64,000 bases of DNA, from positions 1,612,001 through 1,676,000 of the forward strand of contig NZ_JAQNDL010000001.1 of NCBI RefSeq assembly GCF_028368995.1, given 5' to 3'. The stretch is from Nannocystis bainbridge. Lineage in GTDB: Bacteria; Myxococcota_A; Polyangia; Nannocystales; Nannocystaceae. The position numbers were made by a program, and so were the translations under genes. Of the stretch, positions 42,367 through 50,743 are shown one piece after another (position 1 is the first letter of the stretch; the number at the start of each line of letters is the position of its first letter). Below the pieces are notes generated by a model. The model was not told the origin of the DNA. It saw only the letters and a list, made by a program, of their open reading frames with translations, and searched no databases.

Positions 42367-43116
42367 TCACACCTCGCTGAGCGCGTACTGAACGTACTCG
42401 GTGCACGCCTCGACCGCATCGCCCGCGGTCGCGTCCTTCAGGCACGCGGTCTTGGCCTCCACCGAGTCGGCCGCGAGGCAATCGGTGAAGAAGCTGGCCG
42501 GCTTCAGCGCGCGATGCTCGACCGCCCCGACATAGCCCCCGAAGTCGAGGAAGCCCTCGGCGTAATGAAACACGGTCCCGTCGCCGAGCACATAGAAGTG
42601 GAGGGTGTCCGACCAGTAGCCCGGGAACTCGGTGTTATAGAGCTCGACCCGCAGCGAGCCGGGCACTTTCGCGGCCAGCGCCTCGAGCACGCAGTCGAGC
42701 GCGGCGTCGTCGCTGGCCGATGTGCACGGCTCCTGGCTCTGGTAATCGTCCGGACCGCCGCACGAGAGGGTGACGCTCGGGCACAGGCTCTCGCCGCCGC
42801 AGCTCACCTCGACCTCGGGCGGCGTCGGCCTGACGCCGGGGATGAGCTCGAAGCAGCAGCAGGCGTCGACGCGGCCGTGGTCCGCACAATCGCCGTCGGT
42901 CTCGGCGGCGGTGCTCGCGTCGGTGCCCGGATCGGTGGGGGCGTTCACGGTGGACGACCCTGAATCGGTGGCGCTCTCCGTCGTGGTGGTGGCGTCGTCG
43001 GTCGCGCTCCCGGCCGTCGTGTCGTTCTTCGAATCGCAGGCGACGAGGCACAGCAGCGCGCCGAGCAGAGCAGCACGGGGCGCGGACGAAGAGGCAAAAA
43101 TCGAGGTCTTATGCAT
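42367..43116 (-). CDS. Lipoprotein, probable paralogue of the 847-1530 gene
   Basis: A 249-residue lipoprotein (lipobox LCLVAC) with a Thr/Ser/Asp linker (residues 27-75), a Cys cluster (RVDACCCFELIPG), and a C-terminal domain carrying LSCGGPDDY, a VPGSLRVELYNTEFPG segment, LHFYVLGDGTVFHYAEG and LKPASFFTDC. The order of these elements matches the lipoprotein at 847-1530, so I regard them as one family. GGAG lies seven bases before the ATG at 43116. It is divergent from the kinase gene, with about 190 nt between. Function unknown. Confidence 0.75.
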   Translation of the reverse strand: MHKTSIFASSSAPRAALLGALLCLVACDSKNDTTAGSATDDATTTTESATDSGSSTVNAPTDPGTDASTAAETDGDCADHGRVDACCCFELIPGVRPTPPEVEVSCGGESLCPSVTLSCGGPDDYQSQEPCTSASDDAALDCVLEALAAKVPGSLRVELYNTEFPGYWSDTLHFYVLGDGTVFHYAEGFLDFGGYVGAVEHRALKPASFFTDCLAADSVEAKTACLKDATAGDAVEACTEYVQYALSEV

Positions 43117-43309
43117 GGTCGGCTCCAATGAAAGTAGTTCGGCGGCGCGAGAGCTCGTGGGCCGAGCCTCGTCGCTGCGGATCGACGAGTGTCGACCTCC
43201 CGGGCTTTGATCGGAGCGCGACGAAAACTTTTTTCGCGCCGCGTCGCGCGGCGAGCGCGCCGTTGTCGCCGCACACCCACGGCGATACCCTGCGGTCCGA
43301 TCTGGCGAC

Positions 43310-46300
43310 GTGGGCACCGAACGGCCGAATCTGCTTGAGCGCATCGACCAGGGCCGCGTCAAGTTCGAGCTCCTGGGCACTCCCCAGTCGCTGGCGCGGC
43401 TCGACCGCTTCGTCGTGTTCGCCCGGCTCGGCGCCGGGGGGATGGGCGTCATCTATCACGCCTACGATCCACGGCTCGATCGCGGCGTCGCCATCAAGCT
43501 GCTCCGGCCGGCCGTCACGGCCCACGGCCGCCACCGCCGGCTGTTGCGCGAGGCCCGGGCGATGGCGCGGCTGGCTCATCCCAACGTCGTCCAGGTGTTC
43601 GAGGTCGGCGAGCTCGAGGAGCACATCTACCTGGTCATGGAGTACGTCGCCGGCCAGACGCTGCGGGCCTGGCTCGCCGAGTCGCCGCGCACCTGGCGAG
43701 AGGTGGTCTCGGTGTTCCTCCAGGCCGCCGACGGCCTCGCCGCGACCCACGCCCACGGGCTGGTGCACTGCGACTTCAAGCCCGAGAACGTGCTGATCGG
43801 CGCCGATGGGCGCGCGCGCGTCGGCGACTTCGGGCTCGTGCAGGCCGAGGCCGACGCGCCCGACGAGGCGGTCGTCGCCCGCGTGCGGGTCCGCGAGCGC
43901 CCGCCGGAGACCACGTCGACGAGCACCAGCCTGGGCGGAGGCACGCCGCGGTACATGGCGCCGGAGCAGCACGAGGGGCGCGCGGCGGATGCTCGCAGCG
44001 ACCAGTACGGCTTCTGCGCCGCGTTGCTCGAGGCGCTCGCGCCGGCGCGGTTCGAATCGTTCGTGCGCGAGGCGCCGCTCGGCCTGCGCGCGCTGCGAGG
44101 CGAATCGCCGGCGCCCTTGACGGTCGCGGGCGCACCGCCGGAGCTCGGCCGCGTCCTCGCCCGCGGCCTCGAGCCCGACCCCGAGCGCCGGTGGCCGTCG
44201 ATGTCCGCGCTGCGCGAGGCGCTCGCCAGGCTCGCCGAGCCGCGGTCGCGCGGCCTCGGCTGGCGGTGGGCCCTGGCCATCGGCGTGGCGGTCGGGCTGC
44301 TCGCGGGCGCCGGCTATGGCTTCGCGGTCACCGACGCGGCCCCCTGCGACGGCGGAGCCGCCGAGCTCGCCGCGGTGTGGGGCGAGCCGCAGCGCCAGCA
44401 GCTCCGGGCCGCGGTCACGGCGACGGGCCTCGGGTTCGCGGCCGAGACCGGCGCGCGGATCGAGGCCCACCTCGACGCCCACGCGCAAGCCTGGTCTCAG
44501 GCCCATCGAGCCGCCTGCGAGGCGCACCGCGACGGGCACAGTTCGGCCGCCCTGCTCGACCGGACCATGCTGTGCCTCGCCGCCGACCGGGTCGCGCTCG
44601 CCGGCCTGGTGCAGCGCCTCGTCGCGGCCGACGCCGCCGATCTCGAGCGGGCGATGGGGGCGACGCTGGCGCTGCCGGAGCTCGCCCGCTGCCGCGACGC
44701 CCAGGCCCTGCTGGCCGAGGTCGCCCCGCCGACCGACGCCGCGACGACCCTGGCCGTGCAGGCCGTGCGGTCCCAGCTGGGCACCGTCCGCGCCGAGTGG
44801 TCGCTCGGGCACCTCGACGACGCCGCGCGCCACGCCGCCGAGGCGTTCGCGCGGGCCCTGGCCACCGGTCACGCGCCGCTGATCGTCCAGGCTCTCTATC
44901 ACCTCGGCAAGCTCCACCACTCCCGCGACGCGCGGGCCGAGGCCGAGGCCACGTTGACCCGAGCCGCGTGGATGGCCGCGGAGATCGGCGACGACGAGCA
45001 GCTCGGCCTCGTCGCCGCGGCGCTGGCCCACGTGGTCGCGCTGCCCGGCGACCGTGGGCCCGAAGCCCGCACGTGGGTGCAACTGGCGCGCGCGATGACC
45101 CACCGGACGGCCCCGCGCGGCCGCTCGTACTTCGAGGCGCTGTTCGCCTCCGGCCAGGTCGAGCACCGCGCCGGGCGCTTCGCCGCGGCCGAGGAGTGGT
45201 TCGTGCAGGCCCTCGCCCACGCCGAGCAGCACCTCGGGTCGCGCAGCCACTCGACGCTGCTCGCGCGCGGGATGGTCGCGCTGGTGCAGGGCGAGCGCGG
45301 CGAGTACGACGCCGCGCTGGCGCAGTTCGAACGGCTCGCCGAGGTCCAGGCGGAGGTGTTCGGCCCGTCGCATCCGGCGGTCGCCACCCATCACAACAAC
45401 CGGGCCGCGCTCCTCCGCCAGTCCGGCCGCGAGGACGAGGCCCTGGCCGAGTTCTCGCAAGCGCTGGCGATCTGGCGCGCCGCTTATGGGCCGGACCACC
45501 CCGACGTCGGCATGGCCCACGGCAACATCGCCTCGGCGTTGCTCACCCGCGGCCTGCCGGGCGACTTCGAGCTGGCCGAGCCGCATCTGCGTCGGGCCAT
45601 CGCCACCCGCGAGCGGAGCCTCGGCCCCGACGACCCCGATCTGGCGGTCGAGCTCAGCAACCTCGGGAGCCTGCACCTGTTCCGCCTCGAGCTCGACGAG
45701 GCGGAGCGGCAGCTCGTCCGCGCCCTCGAGATCTGCGAGCGGACCGCGGGCGCCGAGCATCCGCGGGTCGTGCTGCCGCTCCTGGTGCTCGCCGAGGCGG
45801 CCGGGCTGCGCGGCGACCTGGCGGCGCAGCGGCGGCATTACGAGCGCGCCCTGAAGATCCAGGAGGCGTCGCTCGGACCGGAGCACCCCGACCTCGCCTG
45901 GACCCTGCGTGGGCTCGCCGAGGTGGCTCTCCGCGAGGGCGCGCTCGACCTTGCCGAGGGCCTCCTCGCCCGCGCCGAGGCCCTCGACGCCAGGGCCGGC
46001 GCGGACGAAGAGCGAGCGCTCGCGGCCCTGGGCCTGCGGGGACGACTCGCGCTCCGCCGCGGCGACGTCGCGACCGCGTGCGACCTGCTGGCTCGCTCGC
46101 TCCCCGGCAGCGCACGCACCTTCGATCCGGCCCGCGCCGAGCTCTCGAGCGAGCTCGCGCGCTGCCTGGTGGCCGCGGGGCGAGCCGACGAGGCGCGCCC
46201 GCTGGCCGAGCAGGCCGCCGCGTTCTACCGCCGGGGCGGCCCGGCGCTGGCGTGGCGGGTCGACGCCCTCGCGGCGCTGGCGAGCGGTCCAGGGCCCCGT

Positions 46301-46333
46301 GGGCAGCCTCGGGCCGATGTCCGAGCCCAGTGA
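43310..46333 (+). CDS. Ser/Thr protein kinase with TPR-repeat sensor tail
   Basis: A 1007-residue Hanks-type kinase. Gly loop GAGGMG (41-46), ATP-binding Lys 63 in VAIKLLRP, Glu 81, catalytic loop HCDFKPEN (153-160) with Asp 155, and DFG 173-175 are all present. The usual Arg before the catalytic Asp is Cys, so it is a non-RD kinase. A transmembrane helix (about 318-340) is followed by about 600 residues of TPR and Kinesin-light-chain-like repeats with motifs such as FGPSHPAVATHHNNRA and YGPDHPDVGMAHGNIA. The TPR part is likely extracytoplasmic and sensory. The GTG start is set by the N-terminal conserved LGTPQS segment; the final 30 residues overlap a short sigma-factor-like start. Confidence 0.92.
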   Translation: MGTERPNLLERIDQGRVKFELLGTPQSLARLDRFVVFARLGAGGMGVIYHAYDPRLDRGVAIKLLRPAVTAHGRHRRLLREARAMARLAHPNVVQVFEVGELEEHIYLVMEYVAGQTLRAWLAESPRTWREVVSVFLQAADGLAATHAHGLVHCDFKPENVLIGADGRARVGDFGLVQAEADAPDEAVVARVRVRERPPETTSTSTSLGGGTPRYMAPEQHEGRAADARSDQYGFCAALLEALAPARFESFVREAPLGLRALRGESPAPLTVAGAPPELGRVLARGLEPDPERRWPSMSALREALARLAEPRSRGLGWRWALAIGVAVGLLAGAGYGFAVTDAAPCDGGAAELAAVWGEPQRQQLRAAVTATGLGFAAETGARIEAHLDAHAQAWSQAHRAACEAHRDGHSSAALLDRTMLCLAADRVALAGLVQRLVAADAADLERAMGATLALPELARCRDAQALLAEVAPPTDAATTLAVQAVRSQLGTVRAEWSLGHLDDAARHAAEAFARALATGHAPLIVQALYHLGKLHHSRDARAEAEATLTRAAWMAAEIGDDEQLGLVAAALAHVVALPGDRGPEARTWVQLARAMTHRTAPRGRSYFEALFASGQVEHRAGRFAAAEEWFVQALAHAEQHLGSRSHSTLLARGMVALVQGERGEYDAALAQFERLAEVQAEVFGPSHPAVATHHNNRAALLRQSGREDEALAEFSQALAIWRAAYGPDHPDVGMAHGNIASALLTRGLPGDFELAEPHLRRAIATRERSLGPDDPDLAVELSNLGSLHLFRLELDEAERQLVRALEICERTAGAEHPRVVLPLLVLAEAAGLRGDLAAQRRHYERALKIQEASLGPEHPDLAWTLRGLAEVALREGALDLAEGLLARAEALDARAGADEERALAALGLRGRLALRRGDVATACDLLARSLPGSARTFDPARAELSSELARCLVAAGRADEARPLAEQAAAFYRRGGPALAWRVDALAALASGPGPRGQPRADVRAQ

Positions 46334-46367
46334 CTGCAGCCCGCGCAGGCCCCGGCGCGCCACGTAG
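46317..46367 (+). pseudogene. Possible remnant of a sigma-factor gene start
   Basis: ATGTCCGAGCCCAGTGACTG at 46317-46336 matches the first 20 bases of the ECF sigma gene (start 42018) at all but one base. Here the frame ends after 16 residues. The ATG overlaps the kinase stop (46331-46333), as in coupled kinase-sigma pairs. It may be the surviving start of a lost sigma gene, or a coincidence of GC-rich codons. Confidence 0.35.
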
Positions 46368-46727
46368 CCGGCCCGCGGGCCCGCCGACCCCGACGCACGC
46401 GCGCCTCCGCCGATACCCGCGCGGTCGCCACGATCGCCGAAGCGCTGCCGCCGGCTGCCGCGCCCCAGCCTTCGGCCCACGTCCCCGCGGCGGCATTGTC
46501 CGCGCCTTCGCCCTCGGGGCGTCCGGGATGCGCCCGGCTAGGCCGGCCGAACCAGAACGCCTGCCGGCGGCGGACCCGTGATCGCAGCCACCGAAGCTCG
46601 CGGCGCAGCTTGAAGGGGAGCGGCTCGGAGTCATGCTCCGGACGCGACAGCGCCCGTCTCGGATGCGTGCGGTGGCCCTGTTCCATGCCGCCGCGTCGCC
46701 ACTCCCGGAGCAGACAGGAGCGCCACG
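46334..46727. other. Intergenic region
   Basis: About 390 nt. Besides the possible sigma-factor relic at its left edge I find no gene or repeat. AGGAG eight bases before 46728 is the ribosome binding site of the next gene. Confidence 0.45.
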
Positions 46728-48011
46728 ATGCGAGACGAGAGTGAACGTGAGGACCACGGAAAGCTGTTCGTGACGAGCAGGTGTTGCGGCGCGGCGACGT
46801 GTCGCAACTTTGCGCCCGAACTCCTGGGCGAGGTGGCGACGGCGGGCGCCGTCCGTGACGGGCATCGGCTCGCTGTGTTGCCCGGGTCCTACGAGGATGG
46901 TGCCTTCACGGGGGTGCTGCGACAGCCGCACAGCGAGGAGGACCTGATCGCCGCGCGCACCGCAGTCGCGGCCTGCCCGGTCGGCGCCATCAAGCTCCTG
47001 CGTGGTGCCTCGCGGGTGCGCCGCGGCGCGTTGGGATCGCCCTGGCGCGGGTATCCCCGCCCCATCGAGGACAACGTGTGGATCGTCGGGCCTCCGTCCA
47101 TGAAGAACATCGGCGCCACGACTTACTTCATCGAGCGCGACGGCGGCGGCGTGTTGATCGACCCGCCACGACCGAGCGAGGCGCTGTTCCGCTGGCTCGC
47201 GGACCACGGCGGCGTCCGGTGGCTGTTCCTGACGCACCGCGACCACGCCCACCACCACGCCGAGATCGCCGCCCGCTTCCCCGATTGCCGCCGGCTCATC
47301 GGCGCAGCCGACGTGAACCTCCGCGAGAACAGCTTCCTCGCGACGACCGGCGACGTCGAGATCAAGCTCGGCAGCGAGCTTCGTCCGTGCACCCTCGAAG
47401 GACAGCCGCTCTCGGAAGCAGAGGCCCGACAGGCCGAACTCGTGGTGCTGCCTCAACCGGGACACACCGCAGGATCGATCTGCCTGCTGTACCGCGGTCG
47501 CTTCCTGTTCACCGGCGACCACCTCGCCTGGTCGCGCGTCCTCGGCCACATCGTGGCGTTCCGGGTGCAGTGCTGGGAGGACTGGGAGCGCCAGACCCAC
47601 TCCGTCCGTTATCTCGCCGCGGCCGCGGAGGCGGGCTGGCTGCGATTCACGTGGATCCTCCCCGGCCACGGAGAGTGGCAGCGTCTCCCGAGCGACGGCA
47701 GCGCGGCCGAGACAGCCGCGGCGCTGCGCCGCACGGTCGAGTGGATGGAGCGGCAGCCGAAGGGCCACATGCGGGCGATCCACTGGACCCCGTTCATCAT
47801 GGCCCGGTTGAAGCCGAAGAGCGCGCTGGGCCGCCTGGTGCGCGCCATCGGCCGCGGGAGCGACCTCTGGGTGTTGCCGCGTGACGTGTGGAGCTCGTTG
47901 CCCGCGCACGATCGTCGCCGCCTCGAAGCGGCGGTTCGCCGGCTTCGCGTGCTCGGGACCGTCGTGCTAGCAATCGCGGCGTTGATCGTGTGGTTCGTGG
48001 GTCGCAGATGA
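46728..48011 (+). CDS. Ferredoxin-like domain fused to a metallo-beta-lactamase fold, with C-terminal TM helix
   Basis: A 427-residue protein in three parts. Residues 18-90 contain Cys residues in a 4Fe-4S ferredoxin-like layout (SRCCGAATCRNF early, then ACPVGAIK). From about 115 the metallo-beta-lactamase fold follows: THRDHAHHHAE (HxDHxxH-type) near 168, a PGHTAGS motif and GDHLAW for the second metal. A hydrophobic helix (VLGTVVLAIAALIVWFVG) ends the protein, so it is likely a membrane-bound hydrolase facing the cytoplasm. Ferredoxin plus MBL suggests redox-dependent hydrolysis or electron transfer as in flavodiiron-like proteins, but no flavodoxin domain is present. Substrate unknown. Confidence 0.8.
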   Translation: MRDESEREDHGKLFVTSRCCGAATCRNFAPELLGEVATAGAVRDGHRLAVLPGSYEDGAFTGVLRQPHSEEDLIAARTAVAACPVGAIKLLRGASRVRRGALGSPWRGYPRPIEDNVWIVGPPSMKNIGATTYFIERDGGGVLIDPPRPSEALFRWLADHGGVRWLFLTHRDHAHHHAEIAARFPDCRRLIGAADVNLRENSFLATTGDVEIKLGSELRPCTLEGQPLSEAEARQAELVVLPQPGHTAGSICLLYRGRFLFTGDHLAWSRVLGHIVAFRVQCWEDWERQTHSVRYLAAAAEAGWLRFTWILPGHGEWQRLPSDGSAAETAAALRRTVEWMERQPKGHMRAIHWTPFIMARLKPKSALGRLVRAIGRGSDLWVLPRDVWSSLPAHDRRRLEAAVRRLRVLGTVVLAIAALIVWFVGRR

Positions 48012-48082
48012 TTCGTGACCCACGACCCACGCGACTCAGAGCCACCTGCAATTCGGCCCGGCGAGCGACAGGCCGGCCGCCG

Positions 48083-48110
48083 ACATGACCTGTCTTGAAG
48101 GTCAGGTCGG
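48083..48110. repeat. Degenerate 14-bp repeat / hairpin between convergent genes
   Basis: ACATGACCTGTCTT followed at 14 nt by GAAGGTCAGGTCGG. TGACCT (48086-48091) pairs with AGGTCA (48099-48104). It lies between the stops of the MBL and HflX-Mph genes and could serve as a terminator. Confidence 0.4.
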
Positions 48111-48139
48111 CGACCTCGCCGACGCGGCAGTCGCCGCGC

Positions 48140-50347
48140 TCACCCGGTCGTCTCGGCCGAGGCCGCGACGACCTGTGCGCGTGCGTACTCGAGCACCATT
48201 GCGTTGTCGGTGCGCAGCGCCCACTCCGCGGCGAGCACCGGAGTCGCCGCCCAGCGCTCCGCGGCGTGATCGACCAGGCGCGGCCATGTCGCCCCGCCCG
48301 CCCGCACGAAGCGCTCGACCAACTGCTCGAGCGCCGGCCGCCCGAAGCAGCCGAGGAACATCGCCAGGTCGACCGAGGGATCGGTCACCCGCGCCTCCGT
48401 CCAGTCGAGGATCCCGACCACGCTCCCGTCTGTCTCGAGGAGCATGTGCCCCGGGTGCAGGTCCCCGTGCACCAGCGCGACGTGCTGCGGCCACATCGTA
48501 TCGTCGGCGAGCCAGCGCTGCCAGCGCTGCCACACCGCCTCCGAGGGCTGCAGCGCCTCGCGGGTCGCGTCCATCGACCGCGACAGCGCCGCGCGCACCT
48601 CTGCGATCGTCGTCGTCGGCGCGCCCGCGCGGCTCGCCGTCTCCGGCGCGATCGACTGCAACGCCGCCAGCGCCCGCGCGAACGACTCGAGGAACGCCTC
48701 GCAGGGCGCCGCTGGATCGAGGATGTTCCACCGCGGGCCCTCCGGCGTCACCGTCACTGCCGGCGTACCGGAGAGCCGCGGGTACGCGATCACGTCGGGT
48801 GCGTGCACCCGCCAGTCGGGCGCGGCCACCGGCAGGCGCGGGCGCACCAGCCGGAGCACCCGCGCCTCCACGTAGGTCGACGCCGTCACCTCGAGGCGAC
48901 GCGGCGTCCGCACGATCCACGGCGTGCCCGCCTCGTCGCGCGCGTGCACGACCAGGAAATCGAGCCCCATGCGATCGAAGTCGGCGTCCTCGGCCTGCAG
49001 CTCGAGCCCGTGCCGGCGGACGACCGCCAGCAGCTCCGACGGGCTGGTGATCGGCCGCACCGTCGACAGCAGGCCGCGCCAGCGCTCGAGCGCAGCCGGC
49101 TGCGCGCGCACCCGAAGCAGCGTCCCGGCCTCGGTGTAATTCTCCGCGAGCACGCGGGCGTGCGCGCGCACCTCCCCGAGCAGATGCCCGTCCGTGAAGG
49201 GCACCTCGAGCACATCGTCGACCTGTGTCGCGTCGAACGCCTCGATCAGCGCCGCGCGCAGGCGTGCGACGTCCGCGGGGTCGTGCGCGCAGACCTGCAG
49301 CGCCGCCGGCAGCTCCTCGGCCAGCGCCGCGCGCGTCGCCGCGTCGACCCGGTCGATCTTGTTGAAGATCACCAGCGAGGGCACCGCCGCCGCGCCGATC
49401 GTCGCCAGCGCCTCGCGGGTCACCGCGAGCTGCGTGCGCCACTGCAGATCCGACGCATCGACGACGACGAGCAGGAGCCCCGCGTCGCGCGCCTCGGCGA
49501 GGGTCGCGTGGAACGACGCGACCAGCTCGTGCGGCAATTCGCGGATGAAGCCGACCGTGTCCGACACCAGGATCCGCGGCGCCGTCTCCGGCGAGAGCGC
49601 CCGCACCGTGGTGTCGAGGGTCGCGAAGAGCCGGTCCTCGACCAGCACTTCACTCCCGGTCAGCGCGCGCATCAGCGACGACTTGCCAGCGTTGGTGTAG
49701 CCGACCAGCGCCGCGCGAGGCTGATCCTTGCGGCGCGCCCGCTGCGTCTCCTCGGCGGCGCGCAGGCCCGCGAGCTCGCGGCGCAGCCCGGCGATCCGTT
49801 CACGGAGCTCTCGCTTCTTCAGGGTCACGTTGCTGTGACCGCGCTCGCCCCGGCCGCCGCCGCCGCCCTCGCGCCCGCCGAGCGACCTGTCCTCGCGGAC
49901 ACGCGGGAGCGCGTGCGTGAGCGCGGCGATCTCGACCTCGAGCTGCGCGACCCGGGTCCGCGCGTGTCGCTCGAAGATCCGGAGGATCACGCTCGCGCGG
50001 TCGATCACCTCGACGCCCGCGAGCGCCTCCTCGAGGGCGCGGAGCTGGACGGGGCTGCGCGAGTCGCTGACGACGAGGAGGAGCTGCTCCTCCTCGGCGT
50101 CACCGCGGACCTCGGCGACGCGCGCCGCGAGCTCCGCGAGCTTGCCCTCGCCGATCGACGGATCGGCGGTCCGGTGGCGCTGGATCACCGAGGCGACGAC
50201 GCGGATCCCGAGCTGGGCGAGCAGGTTCTCGAGCTCGCTCATGGCCGCCTGCAAGGACGCTTCGGTGTCGCCGGGGAACTGCCGGCCGAGCACGACGGCC
50301 CGCGGCGTGGGGCGCACGGTGGATGGATGCCTGGAATGTTTGGTCAT
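48140..50347 (-). CDS. HflX GTPase fused to a macrolide 2'-phosphotransferase
   Basis: A single 735-residue ORF. Residues 1-430 are HflX: N-terminal domain with SIGEGKLAEL (64-73), G1 GYTNAGKS (216-223), G2 ATLDTTVR (242-249), G3 DTVGF (263-267), G4 NKID (329-332) and the C-terminal HflX segment. The usual GTRGPGET linker motif is changed to GGGGGRGERG. Residues 437-735 match Mph(A)-type kinases: IVRTPRRLEVTAS, VAAPDWRVHAPDVIAYPRLS, HGDLHPGHML with catalytic Asp 629, and ILDWTEARVTDPS with metal-binding Asp 648. HflX splits stalled ribosomes and affects macrolide sensitivity in some bacteria; Mph phosphorylates macrolides. The start has AGGAG eight bases upstream. I know of no such fusion; it may be lineage-specific. 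Confidence 0.93.
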   Translation of the reverse strand: MTKHSRHPSTVRPTPRAVVLGRQFPGDTEASLQAAMSELENLLAQLGIRVVASVIQRHRTADPSIGEGKLAELAARVAEVRGDAEEEQLLLVVSDSRSPVQLRALEEALAGVEVIDRASVILRIFERHARTRVAQLEVEIAALTHALPRVREDRSLGGREGGGGGRGERGHSNVTLKKRELRERIAGLRRELAGLRAAEETQRARRKDQPRAALVGYTNAGKSSLMRALTGSEVLVEDRLFATLDTTVRALSPETAPRILVSDTVGFIRELPHELVASFHATLAEARDAGLLLVVVDASDLQWRTQLAVTREALATIGAAAVPSLVIFNKIDRVDAATRAALAEELPAALQVCAHDPADVARLRAALIEAFDATQVDDVLEVPFTDGHLLGEVRAHARVLAENYTEAGTLLRVRAQPAALERWRGLLSTVRPITSPSELLAVVRRHGLELQAEDADFDRMGLDFLVVHARDEAGTPWIVRTPRRLEVTASTYVEARVLRLVRPRLPVAAPDWRVHAPDVIAYPRLSGTPAVTVTPEGPRWNILDPAAPCEAFLESFARALAALQSIAPETASRAGAPTTTIAEVRAALSRSMDATREALQPSEAVWQRWQRWLADDTMWPQHVALVHGDLHPGHMLLETDGSVVGILDWTEARVTDPSVDLAMFLGCFGRPALEQLVERFVRAGGATWPRLVDHAAERWAATPVLAAEWALRTDNAMVLEYARAQVVAASAETTG

Positions 50348-50487
50348 ACGAAGGACTCCTGCGCTCGCGGCCCGTAGGCCCGAGCGAGCTGGGAAGCCCG
50401 TGCGCGCGGCTCATGTGCCCGGCGCGGCGAGACGACGTCTCGACGCGACTGCTTCTTCCGGCGGCATGAGACGCCGCGCCCGGGCAT
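50344..50487 (-). promoter_or_regulatory. Possible leader ORF overlapping the HflX-Mph start
   Basis: An open frame of about 47 codons (from an ATG at 50487; a longer start is possible) ends with TGA at 50344-50346, overlapping the HflX ATG as ATGA. Its product is very basic (SCRRKKQSRR, then RAHEPRARASQ). Macrolide-induced leader peptides stall at basic motifs, so translational attenuation is imaginable, but no alternative RNA fold has been shown. A chance ORF in GC-rich DNA is equally possible. Confidence 0.25.
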
Positions 50488-50743
50488 TCCGTGGGACTGA
50501 AAGGACGGAGATGCGGGCACGACGCCGCAGCACTCGCACTCGCACCGTGCGCGCCGGATCTGCCGGAACACGCGGTCTGCGAGCGGGTACTGCGGAGCTC
50601 AGCGCAGGCGGATGAAGAAAACCATGTCGCGGCCAGAATGCCACCACTCGCCCCCGCCGCGCAAGCGCCTTGTGTCGTCCCCCTGTCCTTCGCGGCGAAA
50701 CACCGCGAACGCGCGGGCGGCCAGCGGGCCGAAGCAGAGAGCG
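50348..50743. other. Intergenic region upstream of HflX-Mph
   Basis: About 400 nt between the HflX-Mph start and the stop of the GspC-like gene. It contains the possible leader ORF (50344-50487) and AGGAG about eight bases before the HflX ATG. Otherwise I see nothing. Confidence 0.45.

Noticed and set aside
42135..42380. A small plus-strand gene between the sigma factor and the lipoprotein
   Set aside because: No ribosome binding site, unusual composition, and overlap with the 3' end of the lipoprotein gene.
43109..46480. An antisense 1123-codon open frame over the kinase
   Set aside because: Shadow of the kinase-TPR gene; no domain can be recognised and the plus strand has complete kinase motifs.
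48140..50347. Macrolide resistance carried by a mobile element
   Set aside because: No transposase, integron or terminal repeat is near and codon usage matches the surroundings; the gene looks resident.
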